Source: Oscillospiraceae bacterium (GTDB lineage Bacteria; Bacillota; Clostridia; Oscillospirales; Ruminococcaceae). Taken from it: DNA of 22,059 nucleotides. Location: contig CAAGBS010000023.1 in the NCBI GenBank assembly GCA_900768125.1, forward strand, positions 1-22,059. Reading direction: 5' to 3'. Made by a program: the position numbers and the translations under genes. Below are positions 1 to 6,216 of the stretch, piece by piece. The first letter of the stretch is position 1; every line of letters begins with the position of its first letter. A model generated the notes under the pieces. That model was not told the origin of the DNA. It saw only the letters and a list, made by a program, of their open reading frames with translations, and did not search any database.

Positions 1-112
1 ATCTTCGTCGTCAAACCTCCTCGTAAGGCATACAGCCTTACTTCGTCGGCTTTCCTAGAAGCTGGCACACCCTGCCCATTTTTGCTTTTCACACCGGTTT
101 TTAGAGGTTCCC
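1..112 (-). other. Structured intergenic element of unknown class
   Basis: No gene is visible here. Read on the minus strand, which is downstream of the feo operon, the stretch holds a perfect 7-bp hairpin (GTAAGGC, five-base loop, GCCTTAC, at 23-41). Two weaker 4-bp stems follow: GGCA/TGCC around 65-77 and GCTT/AAGC around 50-63. The octamer CTTCGTCG (plus strand) occurs twice, at 3-10 and 41-48, flanking the main hairpin. Near the window edge the minus strand carries GAGGAGG at about 16-22, which could be the ribosome site of a gene starting just outside the window. It could be the 5' leader of that gene or a dispersed repeat. I do not recognise a known riboswitch class. Confidence 0.35.
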
Positions 113-259
113 TTATTTTATTTTCTTCTTACCGGATTTGCAGCAATCGCGGCGGCAATTGCTGCATTCCCCGCAGCTTCCGCCCCTGCGCGCCGTGCGG
201 ACTGCGAAGAAGAATCCCGCGGCGACCGCCAGCAGCAGTACTACACTTATAAGATTCAC
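113..259 (-). CDS. FeoB-associated Cys-rich small membrane protein
   Basis: A 48-residue protein with a GTG start (position 259) preceded by AAGGAGA. Residues 2-20 form one hydrophobic helix (NLISVVLLLAVAAGFFFAV). A basic tail follows with five cysteines: C29, C32 and C35 in a CxxC-xx-C pattern, then C39-C40, ending in lysines. This is the layout of the small Cys-rich proteins found next to FeoB in Bacillota and Bacteroidota, sometimes compared with FeoC. Their role is not settled; iron handling at the cytoplasmic mouth of FeoB, or Fe-S-based control of it, has been proposed for FeoC-type partners. It starts 12 bases after the feoB stop, so it is almost certainly cotranslated with feoB. Family assignment rests on context, size and cysteine pattern. 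Confidence 0.8.
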   Translation of the reverse strand: MNLISVVLLLAVAAGFFFAVRTARRGGSCGECSNCRRDCCKSGKKKIK

Positions 260-271
260 GATATCTCTCCT

Positions 272-2656
272 TTACGCCAGCCCGAACAGCGTCCCGACGC
301 ACCGCACCAGGAACGCCATCACCCACGCGATGCCGCACTGGATAAGCACCGTAGCCGCCGCTGCACGCGCGCTGCCGAGTTCCCGCTTTACAGTCGCGAT
401 GGCGGCTACACATGGGGTGTACAGAAGCACGAACACCAGGAAAACCACGGCGGTGAACGGCGTGAAAAGCGAGGTTATCTGCGAGACGTCCCCGCCGAGG
501 AGCAGCGTCAGCGTTGAGACTACGCTCTCCTTCGCGGTGAATCCGGTCAGCAGCGCGGTGGAAGCCCGCCAGTCGCCGAAGCCCAGCGGAGCGAATACCG
601 GCGCGATGAAGCCTCCGAGCAGCGCCAGCAGGCTGTCCTCCGGCGATTCCACAATGTTGAAGCGCACGTCGAACGTTTGCAGTATCCAGACGATTATCGA
701 AGCTGCGAAAATTACCGTGAACGCTTTCTGGATAAAGTCCCGCGCCTTTTCCCAGATAAGCTGGCAGACGCTTTTCGCGCTGGGCAGGCGGTAGTTGGGA
801 AGCTCCATCACGAACGGCACCGGTTCGCCGCGGAATTTAGTCATTTTAAGCACGAGAGAATACAATATACCGCATATTATGCCGAAAATATACAGCCCTA
901 TCATCGCGAGCGCCCGGTACTGCGCCGGGAAGAACGCGCCCACCATCATCGTGTAGATGGGGAGCTTTGCGGAGCAGCTCATGAACGGGGTCAGCAGTAT
1001 CGTCATCTTGCGGTCGCGCTCGCTGGAGAGGGTGCGCGTAGCCATTATCGCGGGCACCGAGCAGCCGAATCCCACCAGCATGGGCACGAAGCTGCGCCCG
1101 GAAAGCCCCAGCTTACGCAGCGGGCGGTCCATCACGAATGCGACCCGCGCCATGTATCCGGTGTCCTCGAGGATAGACAGGAAGAAGAACAGCGTGACTA
1201 TAGTAGGCAGAAAGCTGAGAACGCTTCCCACGCCGGCGCACACTCCGTCCACCACCAGCGACTGCACCACGGGGTTGACCTCAAGGAACGCAAGCCCCTT
1301 TGCTATCCATTCTATCACGAAGTCAACGCCCAGGCTCATCAGGTCGGACAGCCAGGCGCCCACCAGGCTGAACGTCATCAGGAACACTATCGCCATTATC
1401 CCGATGAAGCAGGGGATAGCGGTGTATTTTCCGGTGAGCAGGCGGTCTATCTGCATGCTGCGCCTGTGCTCGCGGCTCTCGTGCGGGCGGACTACGGTTT
1501 TTTCGCAGAGGTTCTGCAGGAATGTGAACCGCATGTTGGCGAGTGCCGCTTCGCGGTCCATGCCGGATTCCTGCTCCATTATGCTGACGAGGTGGCTGAA
1601 TGCGTGCTCCTTTTCTTCCGGAATGGCGACTTTCTGCGCGATGAGCTCATCGTTTTCCACCAGCTTTGTCACGGAGAACCGCACCGGCAGCCCTGCGGAT
1701 TGTATATCTGGTGCGAGAAGCAGCGATGCCGCATGAATGCAGCGGTGGACTGCTCCCACCCTATCGCTGGAGTCGCTGCTTTCGGGGCAGAAATCCAGTT
1801 TTACGGGCACCTCGCGGTAGCGCGCAACGTGTATCGCGTGGTCGATGAGTTCGTCGATGCCCTCGTTTTTAGCCGCCGAAATCGGAACCACAGGTATGCC
1901 GAGGGTCTTCTCAAGGTCGTTAACCAGAATGGAACCGCCGTTCGCGCGGACCTCGTCCATCATATTCAGCGCGAGCACCATCGGGATACCGAGTTCCATC
2001 AGCTGCATGGTGAGGTACAGGTTGCGCTCGATGTTTGACGCGTCCACGATGTTGATTATGCCGCTTGGGTGAGTGTCCAGCAGGAAATCACGCGTAACTA
2101 TCTCCTCGTTTGAGTAGGGGGAAAGGGAGTAAATTCCCGGCAGGTCGGTGACTGTGGCTTCGGGGTGATTGCGTATCTTTCCGTCTTTGCGGTCTACTGT
2201 CACGCCGGGGAAGTTGCCAACGTGCTGGTTCGACCCGGTCAGCTGGTTGAAAAGCGTAGTCTTTCCGCAGTTCTGGTTACCCGCCAGCGCGAAGGTGAGC
2301 GGCGCGCCCTTTGGCAGTGCCGCCCCGGAGTGTTCCGGGTGATAGCTATCGGATTTTATCTCCTCGCCTGCGCCCGGGTGGGGGGTGCTGCTGCGCCGCG
2401 CCCCGGAAACCGCGGCTTTGAGCGGCTTTGTATGTATCTCCTCGACTGTTACCTTGCGCGCTTCCTCCAGTCTCAGCGTCAGTTCGTAGCCGCGCAGCCG
2501 GAACTGCACCGGGTCGCCCATCGGCGCGACTTTCTGCAGGGTTATTTCGGTCTGCGGCGTCAGTCCCATGTCAAGAAGATGGTGCCGCAGTGCCCCGGTG
2601 CCGCCGACCGCGCTTATATACGCGCTCTGTCCCGGCTTTAATTCGTCCATTGTCAT
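272..2656 (-). CDS. feoB: FeoA-FeoB fusion, ferrous iron transporter
   Basis: A 794-residue Fe(II) permease of the inner membrane. Residues 1-75 are a FeoA-type SH3-like domain (LKPGQSAYISAV, LLDMGLTPQTEI). Residues about 76-118 are a polar linker. Residues 119-280 are the FeoB G domain: G1 at 126-133 (GNQNCGKT, where GNPNxGKT is usual), G2 switch at 147-154, G3 DLPG at 171-174, G4 NMMD at 231-234 and G5 SAA at 260-262. The rest is the polytopic Fe(II) pore, with Gly/Cys-bearing helices such as LVGFGCSVPAIMATRT and MSCSAKLPIY. ATG at 2656 follows GGAGG with an 8-base gap. FeoA is more often a separate gene, so the fusion is notable but known in Clostridia. The gene heads a two-gene operon with a strong promoter and a palindrome in its leader. 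Confidence 0.95.
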   Translation of the reverse strand: MTMDELKPGQSAYISAVGGTGALRHHLLDMGLTPQTEITLQKVAPMGDPVQFRLRGYELTLRLEEARKVTVEEIHTKPLKAAVSGARRSSTPHPGAGEEIKSDSYHPEHSGAALPKGAPLTFALAGNQNCGKTTLFNQLTGSNQHVGNFPGVTVDRKDGKIRNHPEATVTDLPGIYSLSPYSNEEIVTRDFLLDTHPSGIINIVDASNIERNLYLTMQLMELGIPMVLALNMMDEVRANGGSILVNDLEKTLGIPVVPISAAKNEGIDELIDHAIHVARYREVPVKLDFCPESSDSSDRVGAVHRCIHAASLLLAPDIQSAGLPVRFSVTKLVENDELIAQKVAIPEEKEHAFSHLVSIMEQESGMDREAALANMRFTFLQNLCEKTVVRPHESREHRRSMQIDRLLTGKYTAIPCFIGIMAIVFLMTFSLVGAWLSDLMSLGVDFVIEWIAKGLAFLEVNPVVQSLVVDGVCAGVGSVLSFLPTIVTLFFFLSILEDTGYMARVAFVMDRPLRKLGLSGRSFVPMLVGFGCSVPAIMATRTLSSERDRKMTILLTPFMSCSAKLPIYTMMVGAFFPAQYRALAMIGLYIFGIICGILYSLVLKMTKFRGEPVPFVMELPNYRLPSAKSVCQLIWEKARDFIQKAFTVIFAASIIVWILQTFDVRFNIVESPEDSLLALLGGFIAPVFAPLGFGDWRASTALLTGFTAKESVVSTLTLLLGGDVSQITSLFTPFTAVVFLVFVLLYTPCVAAIATVKRELGSARAAAATVLIQCGIAWVMAFLVRCVGTLFGLA

Positions 2657-2676
2657 TTGTTCTGCCTCCAGGGTGA

Positions 2677-2691
2677 TTACATATTATGTAA
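2677..2691. promoter_or_regulatory. 7-1-7 palindrome in feo leader, candidate Fur-family operator
   Basis: TTACATA-T-TATGTAA is a perfect inverted repeat of two 7-base arms around one base. This is the geometry of Fur and PerR boxes in Bacillota (TGATAAT-N-ATTATCA and TTATAAT-N-ATTATAA). It lies about 25-40 bases downstream of the expected feo transcription start and just upstream of the feoB ribosome site, where a bound repressor could block transcription. The arms differ from textbook Fur arms, so the cognate protein is inferred only from geometry and the iron gene it precedes. Confidence 0.5.
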
Positions 2692-2722
2692 AAGTTAGAC
2701 CAGGCTTATTTTGTTTCGTCTT

Positions 2723-2751
2723 ATTATATCACAAACATATGTACAAGTCAA
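2723..2751 (-). promoter_or_regulatory. Promoter of feo operon
   Basis: The minus strand reads TTGACT (2746-2751), a 17-base spacer, then TATAAT (2723-2728), so five of six and six of six positions match the sigma-A consensus. The expected start is near 2716, giving a leader of about 60 bases before feoB. Confidence 0.85.
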
Positions 2752-2806
2752 GGAAAAAAATCATCGCCCCGAATGTAGCGGGAATCACGTTTTTCGCGCC
2801 CCAGCC

Positions 2807-2835
2807 TTGACAAATCGCCTGCGTGAGTGTATAAT
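2807..2835 (+). promoter_or_regulatory. Distal promoter (P1) of rrf2-nadA-mnmA
   Basis: A full-consensus sigma-A promoter: TTGACA (2807-2812), 17 bases, TATAAT (2830-2835). The expected start is about 2842, some 115 bases before the regulator gene. It lies 62 bases upstream of a second promoter. The distal transcript would pass through the proximal promoter and any operator there. Confidence 0.85.
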
Positions 2836-2868
2836 TTTAAAGTATAAAAAAAATTTTTCAATACCCCC

Positions 2869-2897
2869 TTGAAAACCTACTAAACCTATGGTATAAT
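2869..2897 (+). promoter_or_regulatory. Proximal promoter (P2) of rrf2-nadA-mnmA
   Basis: TTGAAA (2869-2874), 17 bases, TATAAT (2892-2897). The spacer contains ACCTACTAAACC followed by TATGGT, with a short ACC/GGT inverted repeat that could belong to an Rrf2-type operator. Autoregulation by the downstream gene is common in this family but is only inferred here. The expected start is about 2904, about 54 bases before the TTG start codon. Confidence 0.8.
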
Positions 2898-2957
2898 TAA
2901 GATATACTCCGGGAAATTCTGCCCGGAATGGTTCAACGGCTTGAAAGGGGCTTAAAA

Positions 2958-3386
2958 TTGAAAATTTCTACCAAAGGGCGCTATGCGCTGAGAATGATGC
3001 TTGACCTGGCTATCCACCGCTCAGACGGATTCATCGCCCTGAAAGATATCGCAGACCGTCAGGATATATCGAAAAAATATCTGGAACAGATAGTGCCGCT
3101 GCTAAATAAGGCGGACCTGCTCCGCACCAACCGCGGTTATCAGGGCGGCTACGCGCTATCAAAGAGTCCCGACCAGTACACGGTCGGGGAGATACTCCGC
3201 GTGACCGAGGGCAGCCTGTGCCCGGTCAGCTGTCTGCAGTACCCCGTGAACGAGTGCCCGCGCGCCGCAGAGTGTATCACCCTGCCGGTGTGGGAGGGGC
3301 TTTACAAGGCGATAAACGACTATCTCGACGGCGTTACGCTGCAGGATATCATCGACAATTCCACTGGCGGGGACTACTCTATTTAA
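2958..3386 (+). CDS. Rrf2-family transcriptional regulator, IscR-like
   Basis: A 142-residue protein. The start is taken as TTG at 2958, giving the family-typical opening MKISTKGRYALRMMLDLA, with AAAGGGG seven bases upstream; an in-frame ATG at 2928 would add ten atypical residues. Residues 1-60 are the winged helix-turn-helix (ALKDIADRQDISKKYLEQI, then LLRTNRGYQGGYAL). Four cysteines, C88, C92, C100 and C106, sit where IscR carries its three [2Fe-2S] cysteine ligands, although CymR-type proteins in Bacillota sense cysteine supply instead. Tandem promoters precede it, and nadA follows after 51 bases, with a GCGGCG/CGCCGC hairpin (3400-3418) in the gap. The context (Fe-S enzyme NadA, sulfur-transfer enzyme MnmA, nearby iron uptake) suggests Fe-S or sulfur sensing. 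The effector cannot be decided from sequence. Confidence 0.9.
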   Translation: MKISTKGRYALRMMLDLAIHRSDGFIALKDIADRQDISKKYLEQIVPLLNKADLLRTNRGYQGGYALSKSPDQYTVGEILRVTEGSLCPVSCLQYPVNECPRAAECITLPVWEGLYKAINDYLDGVTLQDIIDNSTGGDYSI

Positions 3387-3437
3387 TTACATGTGGACTG
3401 CGGCGTTCCCCGCGCCGCTTTCCGGAGGGAGATACTT

Positions 3438-4352
3438 ATGTTAAACGACATTCAGAATAGGATAATCGAGCTGAAAAAGGAGAAGGACGTCTGTATCCTT
3501 GCGCACTGCTATCAGACTCACGATATCCTGGAGGTAGCGGATTTCGTGGGAGATTCGTTCGGACTCGCCCAGAAAGCCGCCAAGGCTCCGAACTCCACGG
3601 TCATGATGTGCGGAGTGCGTTTCATGGCTGAAACCGTGAAGATACTCTCGCCGGAAAAGCGCGTGCTTATCCCCCGCGAGGAGGCGGGCTGCCCGATGGC
3701 GGAGCAGCTGGACGTTGATATGCTCACCCAGCTGAAGCAGATGTATCCCGACTACAAGGTAGTGGCGTACATCAACACCACCGCCGCGCTGAAAACGCTG
3801 TCCGACGTGTGCGTAACGTCCTCCTCGGCGGTGAAGATAATCCGTAAGCTGGACGCCGACAAAATACTGTTTATCCCGGACTGCAACCTCGGCGACTTCG
3901 TGAAGAAGCAGGTGCCCGAAAAGGAGGTACAGCTTATCCACGGCGGCTGCCCGACCCACGCGAAGCTTACCGCCGCCGATGTCCGCGCCGCGAAGAAGCT
4001 CCACCCCAACGCGCTGCTGCTGGTGCACCCGGAGTGCCGTCCCGAGATAGTGGAACTTGCGGACTTCACCGGAAGCACCACCGAGATAATGGCTTACGCC
4101 GCGAAGAGCGAAGCGAAGGAGTTCATCATCGGCACAGAGAACAGCATAGTGCAGCACCTTGGCATCGACCACCCGGAGAAACTGTTCTTCCCGCTTTCCA
4201 AGGACTGCGTCTGCCACAATATGAAGGTCACCACCATCGCAGACGTACTGCACACCCTCGAGGGCAGGGACGGCTTTGAGATCAATATCGAGGAGCAGGA
4301 GCGGCTCGCCGCCAAGCGCTGCATAGACGAAATGCTGAGGCTCGGCGAATGA
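3438..4352 (+). CDS. nadA: Quinolinate synthase NadA
   Basis: A 304-residue cytosolic enzyme that condenses iminoaspartate with dihydroxyacetone phosphate to quinolinate in de novo NAD synthesis. It carries an oxygen-sensitive [4Fe-4S] cluster held by three cysteines. Likely ligands are C85 (EEAGCPMAEQ), C200 (in the family motif HPEC) and C259 (CVCHNMK). Other landmarks are LAHCYQTHDILEVADFVGDS near the N-terminus, MCGVRFMAET, YINTTAALK and GTENSIVQHL. ATG at 3438 follows GGAGGGA with a seven-base gap; an upstream in-frame ATG at 3393 would add 15 residues unlike the family. No nadB or nadC lies nearby, so iminoaspartate supply is encoded elsewhere. The stop overlaps the mnmA start (ATGA), indicating translational coupling. 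Confidence 0.95.
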   Translation: MLNDIQNRIIELKKEKDVCILAHCYQTHDILEVADFVGDSFGLAQKAAKAPNSTVMMCGVRFMAETVKILSPEKRVLIPREEAGCPMAEQLDVDMLTQLKQMYPDYKVVAYINTTAALKTLSDVCVTSSSAVKIIRKLDADKILFIPDCNLGDFVKKQVPEKEVQLIHGGCPTHAKLTAADVRAAKKLHPNALLLVHPECRPEIVELADFTGSTTEIMAYAAKSEAKEFIIGTENSIVQHLGIDHPEKLFFPLSKDCVCHNMKVTTIADVLHTLEGRDGFEINIEEQERLAAKRCIDEMLRLGE

Positions 4353-5437
4353 CGAAGCCTACTGCGCTTATCGCGATGAGCGGGGGAGTGGACAGCTCGG
4401 TCTCCGCTGCGCTGATGGTGCAGCGCGGGTACGACTGCATAGGCGTGACGATGAAGCTTCGCAGCAACGCCGACTGCGCCTGCACCGAGAAGTCCTGCTG
4501 CACCGCCGACGACGCTGAGGACGCCCGCAGCGCCGCCTACTCGATGGGAATGAAGTTCTACGTCTTCAACTTTGTCGAGGAGTTCGAGCGGGACGTCATC
4601 GACAGGTTCGTCAGCGAGTATGAGCAGGGGCGCACCCCCAACCCGTGCATAGACTGCAACCGCTACCTGAAGTTCGAACTGCTTTACCAGCGCGGGCGCA
4701 CCCTCGGCTGCGACTATATCGTGACGGGTCACTACGCGCGCACGGAGTATCTGCCCGAGTACGGCAGATGGGTGCTGAAAAAGGCGAAGAACGCCGCCAA
4801 GGATCAGAGCTACGTCCTCTATTCGATGTCGCAGGAGCAGCTGGAACACACGATTTTCCCGCTCGGGGATTTCGCCAGCAAGGACGAAGTGCGCGCGCTC
4901 GCCGAGAAGCTGGGGCTGGTAAACGCCCACAAGCACGACAGCCAGGATATCTGCTTCATTCCTGACGGAGATTACGCCGAGTTCATAAGCCGCCGCACCG
5001 GCAAGCAGTTCCCGCACGGGGATTTCCTCGATACCAACGGCAATAAAATCGGCGAGCACTCCGGCGCGATAAGGTACACGATAGGTCAGCGTAAGGGGCT
5101 TGGAATGGGCTTCGGGGAGCGCATGTACGTCTGCGCAAAGGATATGAAGAGCAATACAGTAACGCTTTCCCGAGAGGATGGACTGTATTCCTCGCGCCTG
5201 ACCGCCCGGGATTTCAACTGGATACTGTGGGAAAATCCACCGGAGTCTCCGGTGAAGGTCGCTGCGCGGACGCGCTACAACGGCAGGGAAGCCGCCGCAA
5301 AGGTCTGGGCTGACCCGAACGGCACGGTGCATGTCGCATTTGAGAAGCCGCAGAGAGCCGTCACGGCGGGGCAGGCTGTGGTACTGTACCTCGGAGATAT
5401 AGTTGTTGGCGGCGGTACGATAGTTTCCGCTGAATAA
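4349..5437 (+). CDS. mnmA: tRNA-specific 2-thiouridylase MnmA
   Basis: A 362-residue enzyme that adenylates and thiolates U34 of Lys, Glu and Gln tRNAs, using sulfur relayed from a cysteine desulfurase. The PP-loop is SGGVDSS (11-17). The catalytic pair is C100 in TPNPCIDCNR and C202 in HDSQDICFIP; VTGHYAR and KDQSYVLYSM are the tRNA and substrate loops. The C-terminal third (VKVAARTRYNG onward) is the beta-barrel. Length is normal for the family. The gene overlaps nadA by four bases and ends the operon just before a strong terminator. In many Clostridia, mnmA sits beside an Rrf2 regulator with nifS and iscU; here nadA is in that position and neither of those two genes is present. Confidence 0.96.
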   Translation: MTKPTALIAMSGGVDSSVSAALMVQRGYDCIGVTMKLRSNADCACTEKSCCTADDAEDARSAAYSMGMKFYVFNFVEEFERDVIDRFVSEYEQGRTPNPCIDCNRYLKFELLYQRGRTLGCDYIVTGHYARTEYLPEYGRWVLKKAKNAAKDQSYVLYSMSQEQLEHTIFPLGDFASKDEVRALAEKLGLVNAHKHDSQDICFIPDGDYAEFISRRTGKQFPHGDFLDTNGNKIGEHSGAIRYTIGQRKGLGMGFGERMYVCAKDMKSNTVTLSREDGLYSSRLTARDFNWILWENPPESPVKVAARTRYNGREAAAKVWADPNGTVHVAFEKPQRAVTAGQAVVLYLGDIVVGGGTIVSAE

Positions 5438-5454
5438 TTGTTGAATATCTGAAA

Positions 5455-5487
5455 GTCGTCCGGTTTAGCCGGACGGCTTTTGTTTTT
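5455..5487 (+). terminator. Terminator after mnmA
   Basis: Stem CGTCCGG / CCGGACG (5457-5463 and 5469-5475), extendable by a G-U and a G-C pair, with a five-base TTTAG loop, followed by CTTTTGTTTTT. A classic intrinsic terminator closing the rrf2-nadA-mnmA unit. Confidence 0.9.
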
Positions 5488-5593
5488 GGTAGATAATGCA
5501 CAAAAGGGAATAGTTAACTTGGTCGAAATTGCCTCATATGTTAAATAAGCATGGAACTATATCACTTTAGCAATACCAAATCATGGCTGTTTG

Positions 5594-5602
5594 TGATAAA
5601 AT
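5594..5602 (+). promoter_or_regulatory. Possible extended -10 promoter of hyd operon
   Basis: The 296-base gap before hydC (5438-5733) holds the mnmA terminator and an AT-rich stretch, but no good TTGACA-17-TATAAT pair, unlike most promoters in this window. The best candidate is the extended -10 TGATAAAAT. It sits inside TTGTGATAAAATTATAG, whose left half resembles the TTGTGAA half-site of the NADH sensor Rex; the right half does not match well. Start and regulator are both tentative. Confidence 0.35.
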
Positions 5603-5733
5603 TATAGTAATGCTAAACAAAAGTTTTTTACAGCGGTTAAAAAAATCCGTCGTATCAACTGGCAATTTACAGCATAAGGCAGAGCTGCCGTCACATTCCA
5701 TGAATCAGCTATACAGCTAAGGAGGTACAATTC

Positions 5734-6216
5734 ATGCAGAGCGACATTCAGCTTGCAGAGGTCGATAAGATAATCGACAGCATAGGCTGCGAGGAAAAGA
5801 ATATCATCTCGATACTGCAGGGAGTTCAGGAGCATTACCGCTACCTGCCGCGGGAGGTGTTCCCGCACATCGCGAAAAGGCTTGGGGTCGGCGAGGCACG
5901 GCTGTTCAGCGTTGCCACGTTCTACGAGAACTTTTCGCTGGAACCTAAGGGAAAGTTCGTCATCAAGGTCTGCGACGGCACCGCCTGCCATGTGCGGAAG
6001 TCGCCGCCCATTCTCGCGCGTTTCCGCGAGGAACTGGGGCTTTCCGAGAGCAAGAAGACCACGGACGACCTGATGTTCACAGTCGAGACCGTATCATGTC
6101 TCGGCGCATGCGGACTGGCTCCGGTAATCACCGTCAACGACCAGGTACACGCGGAGATGACCCCCGAAAAGGCTTCCGCAATAGTTAAAAAGCTGAAGGA
6201 GGACGGCGAATGTTAA
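5734..6216 (+). CDS. hydC: Electron-bifurcating hydrogenase subunit HydC (NuoE-like)
   Basis: A 160-residue soluble subunit with a helical N-terminus (1-70) and a thioredoxin-fold [2Fe-2S] domain. Ligands are C80 and C85 (VCDGTACHV) and C122 and C126 (CLGACGLAP), the C-x4-C...C-x3-C pattern of NuoE and HydC. It relays electrons around the NADH-oxidising subunit of the trimeric hydrogenase. Size matches HydC of Thermotoga maritima (about 160 residues). ATG follows AAGGAGG with an eight-base gap. It overlaps hydB by seven bases, so the two are translationally coupled. NuoE proteins of complex I look similar, but the downstream [FeFe]-hydrogenase identifies this as the hydrogenase version. Confidence 0.93.
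   Translation: MQSDIQLAEVDKIIDSIGCEEKNIISILQGVQEHYRYLPREVFPHIAKRLGVGEARLFSVATFYENFSLEPKGKFVIKVCDGTACHVRKSPPILARFREELGLSESKKTTDDLMFTVETVSCLGACGLAPVITVNDQVHAEMTPEKASAIVKKLKEDGEC

Noticed and set aside
677..2038. A 453-codon plus-strand frame opposite feoB
   Set aside because: It is a shadow of feoB, very rich in His, Arg and Ala, with no ribosome site or recognisable motif.
4094..5332. A 412-codon minus-strand frame opposite nadA and mnmA
   Set aside because: It is opposite two well-supported coupled genes, with no start context and no domain.
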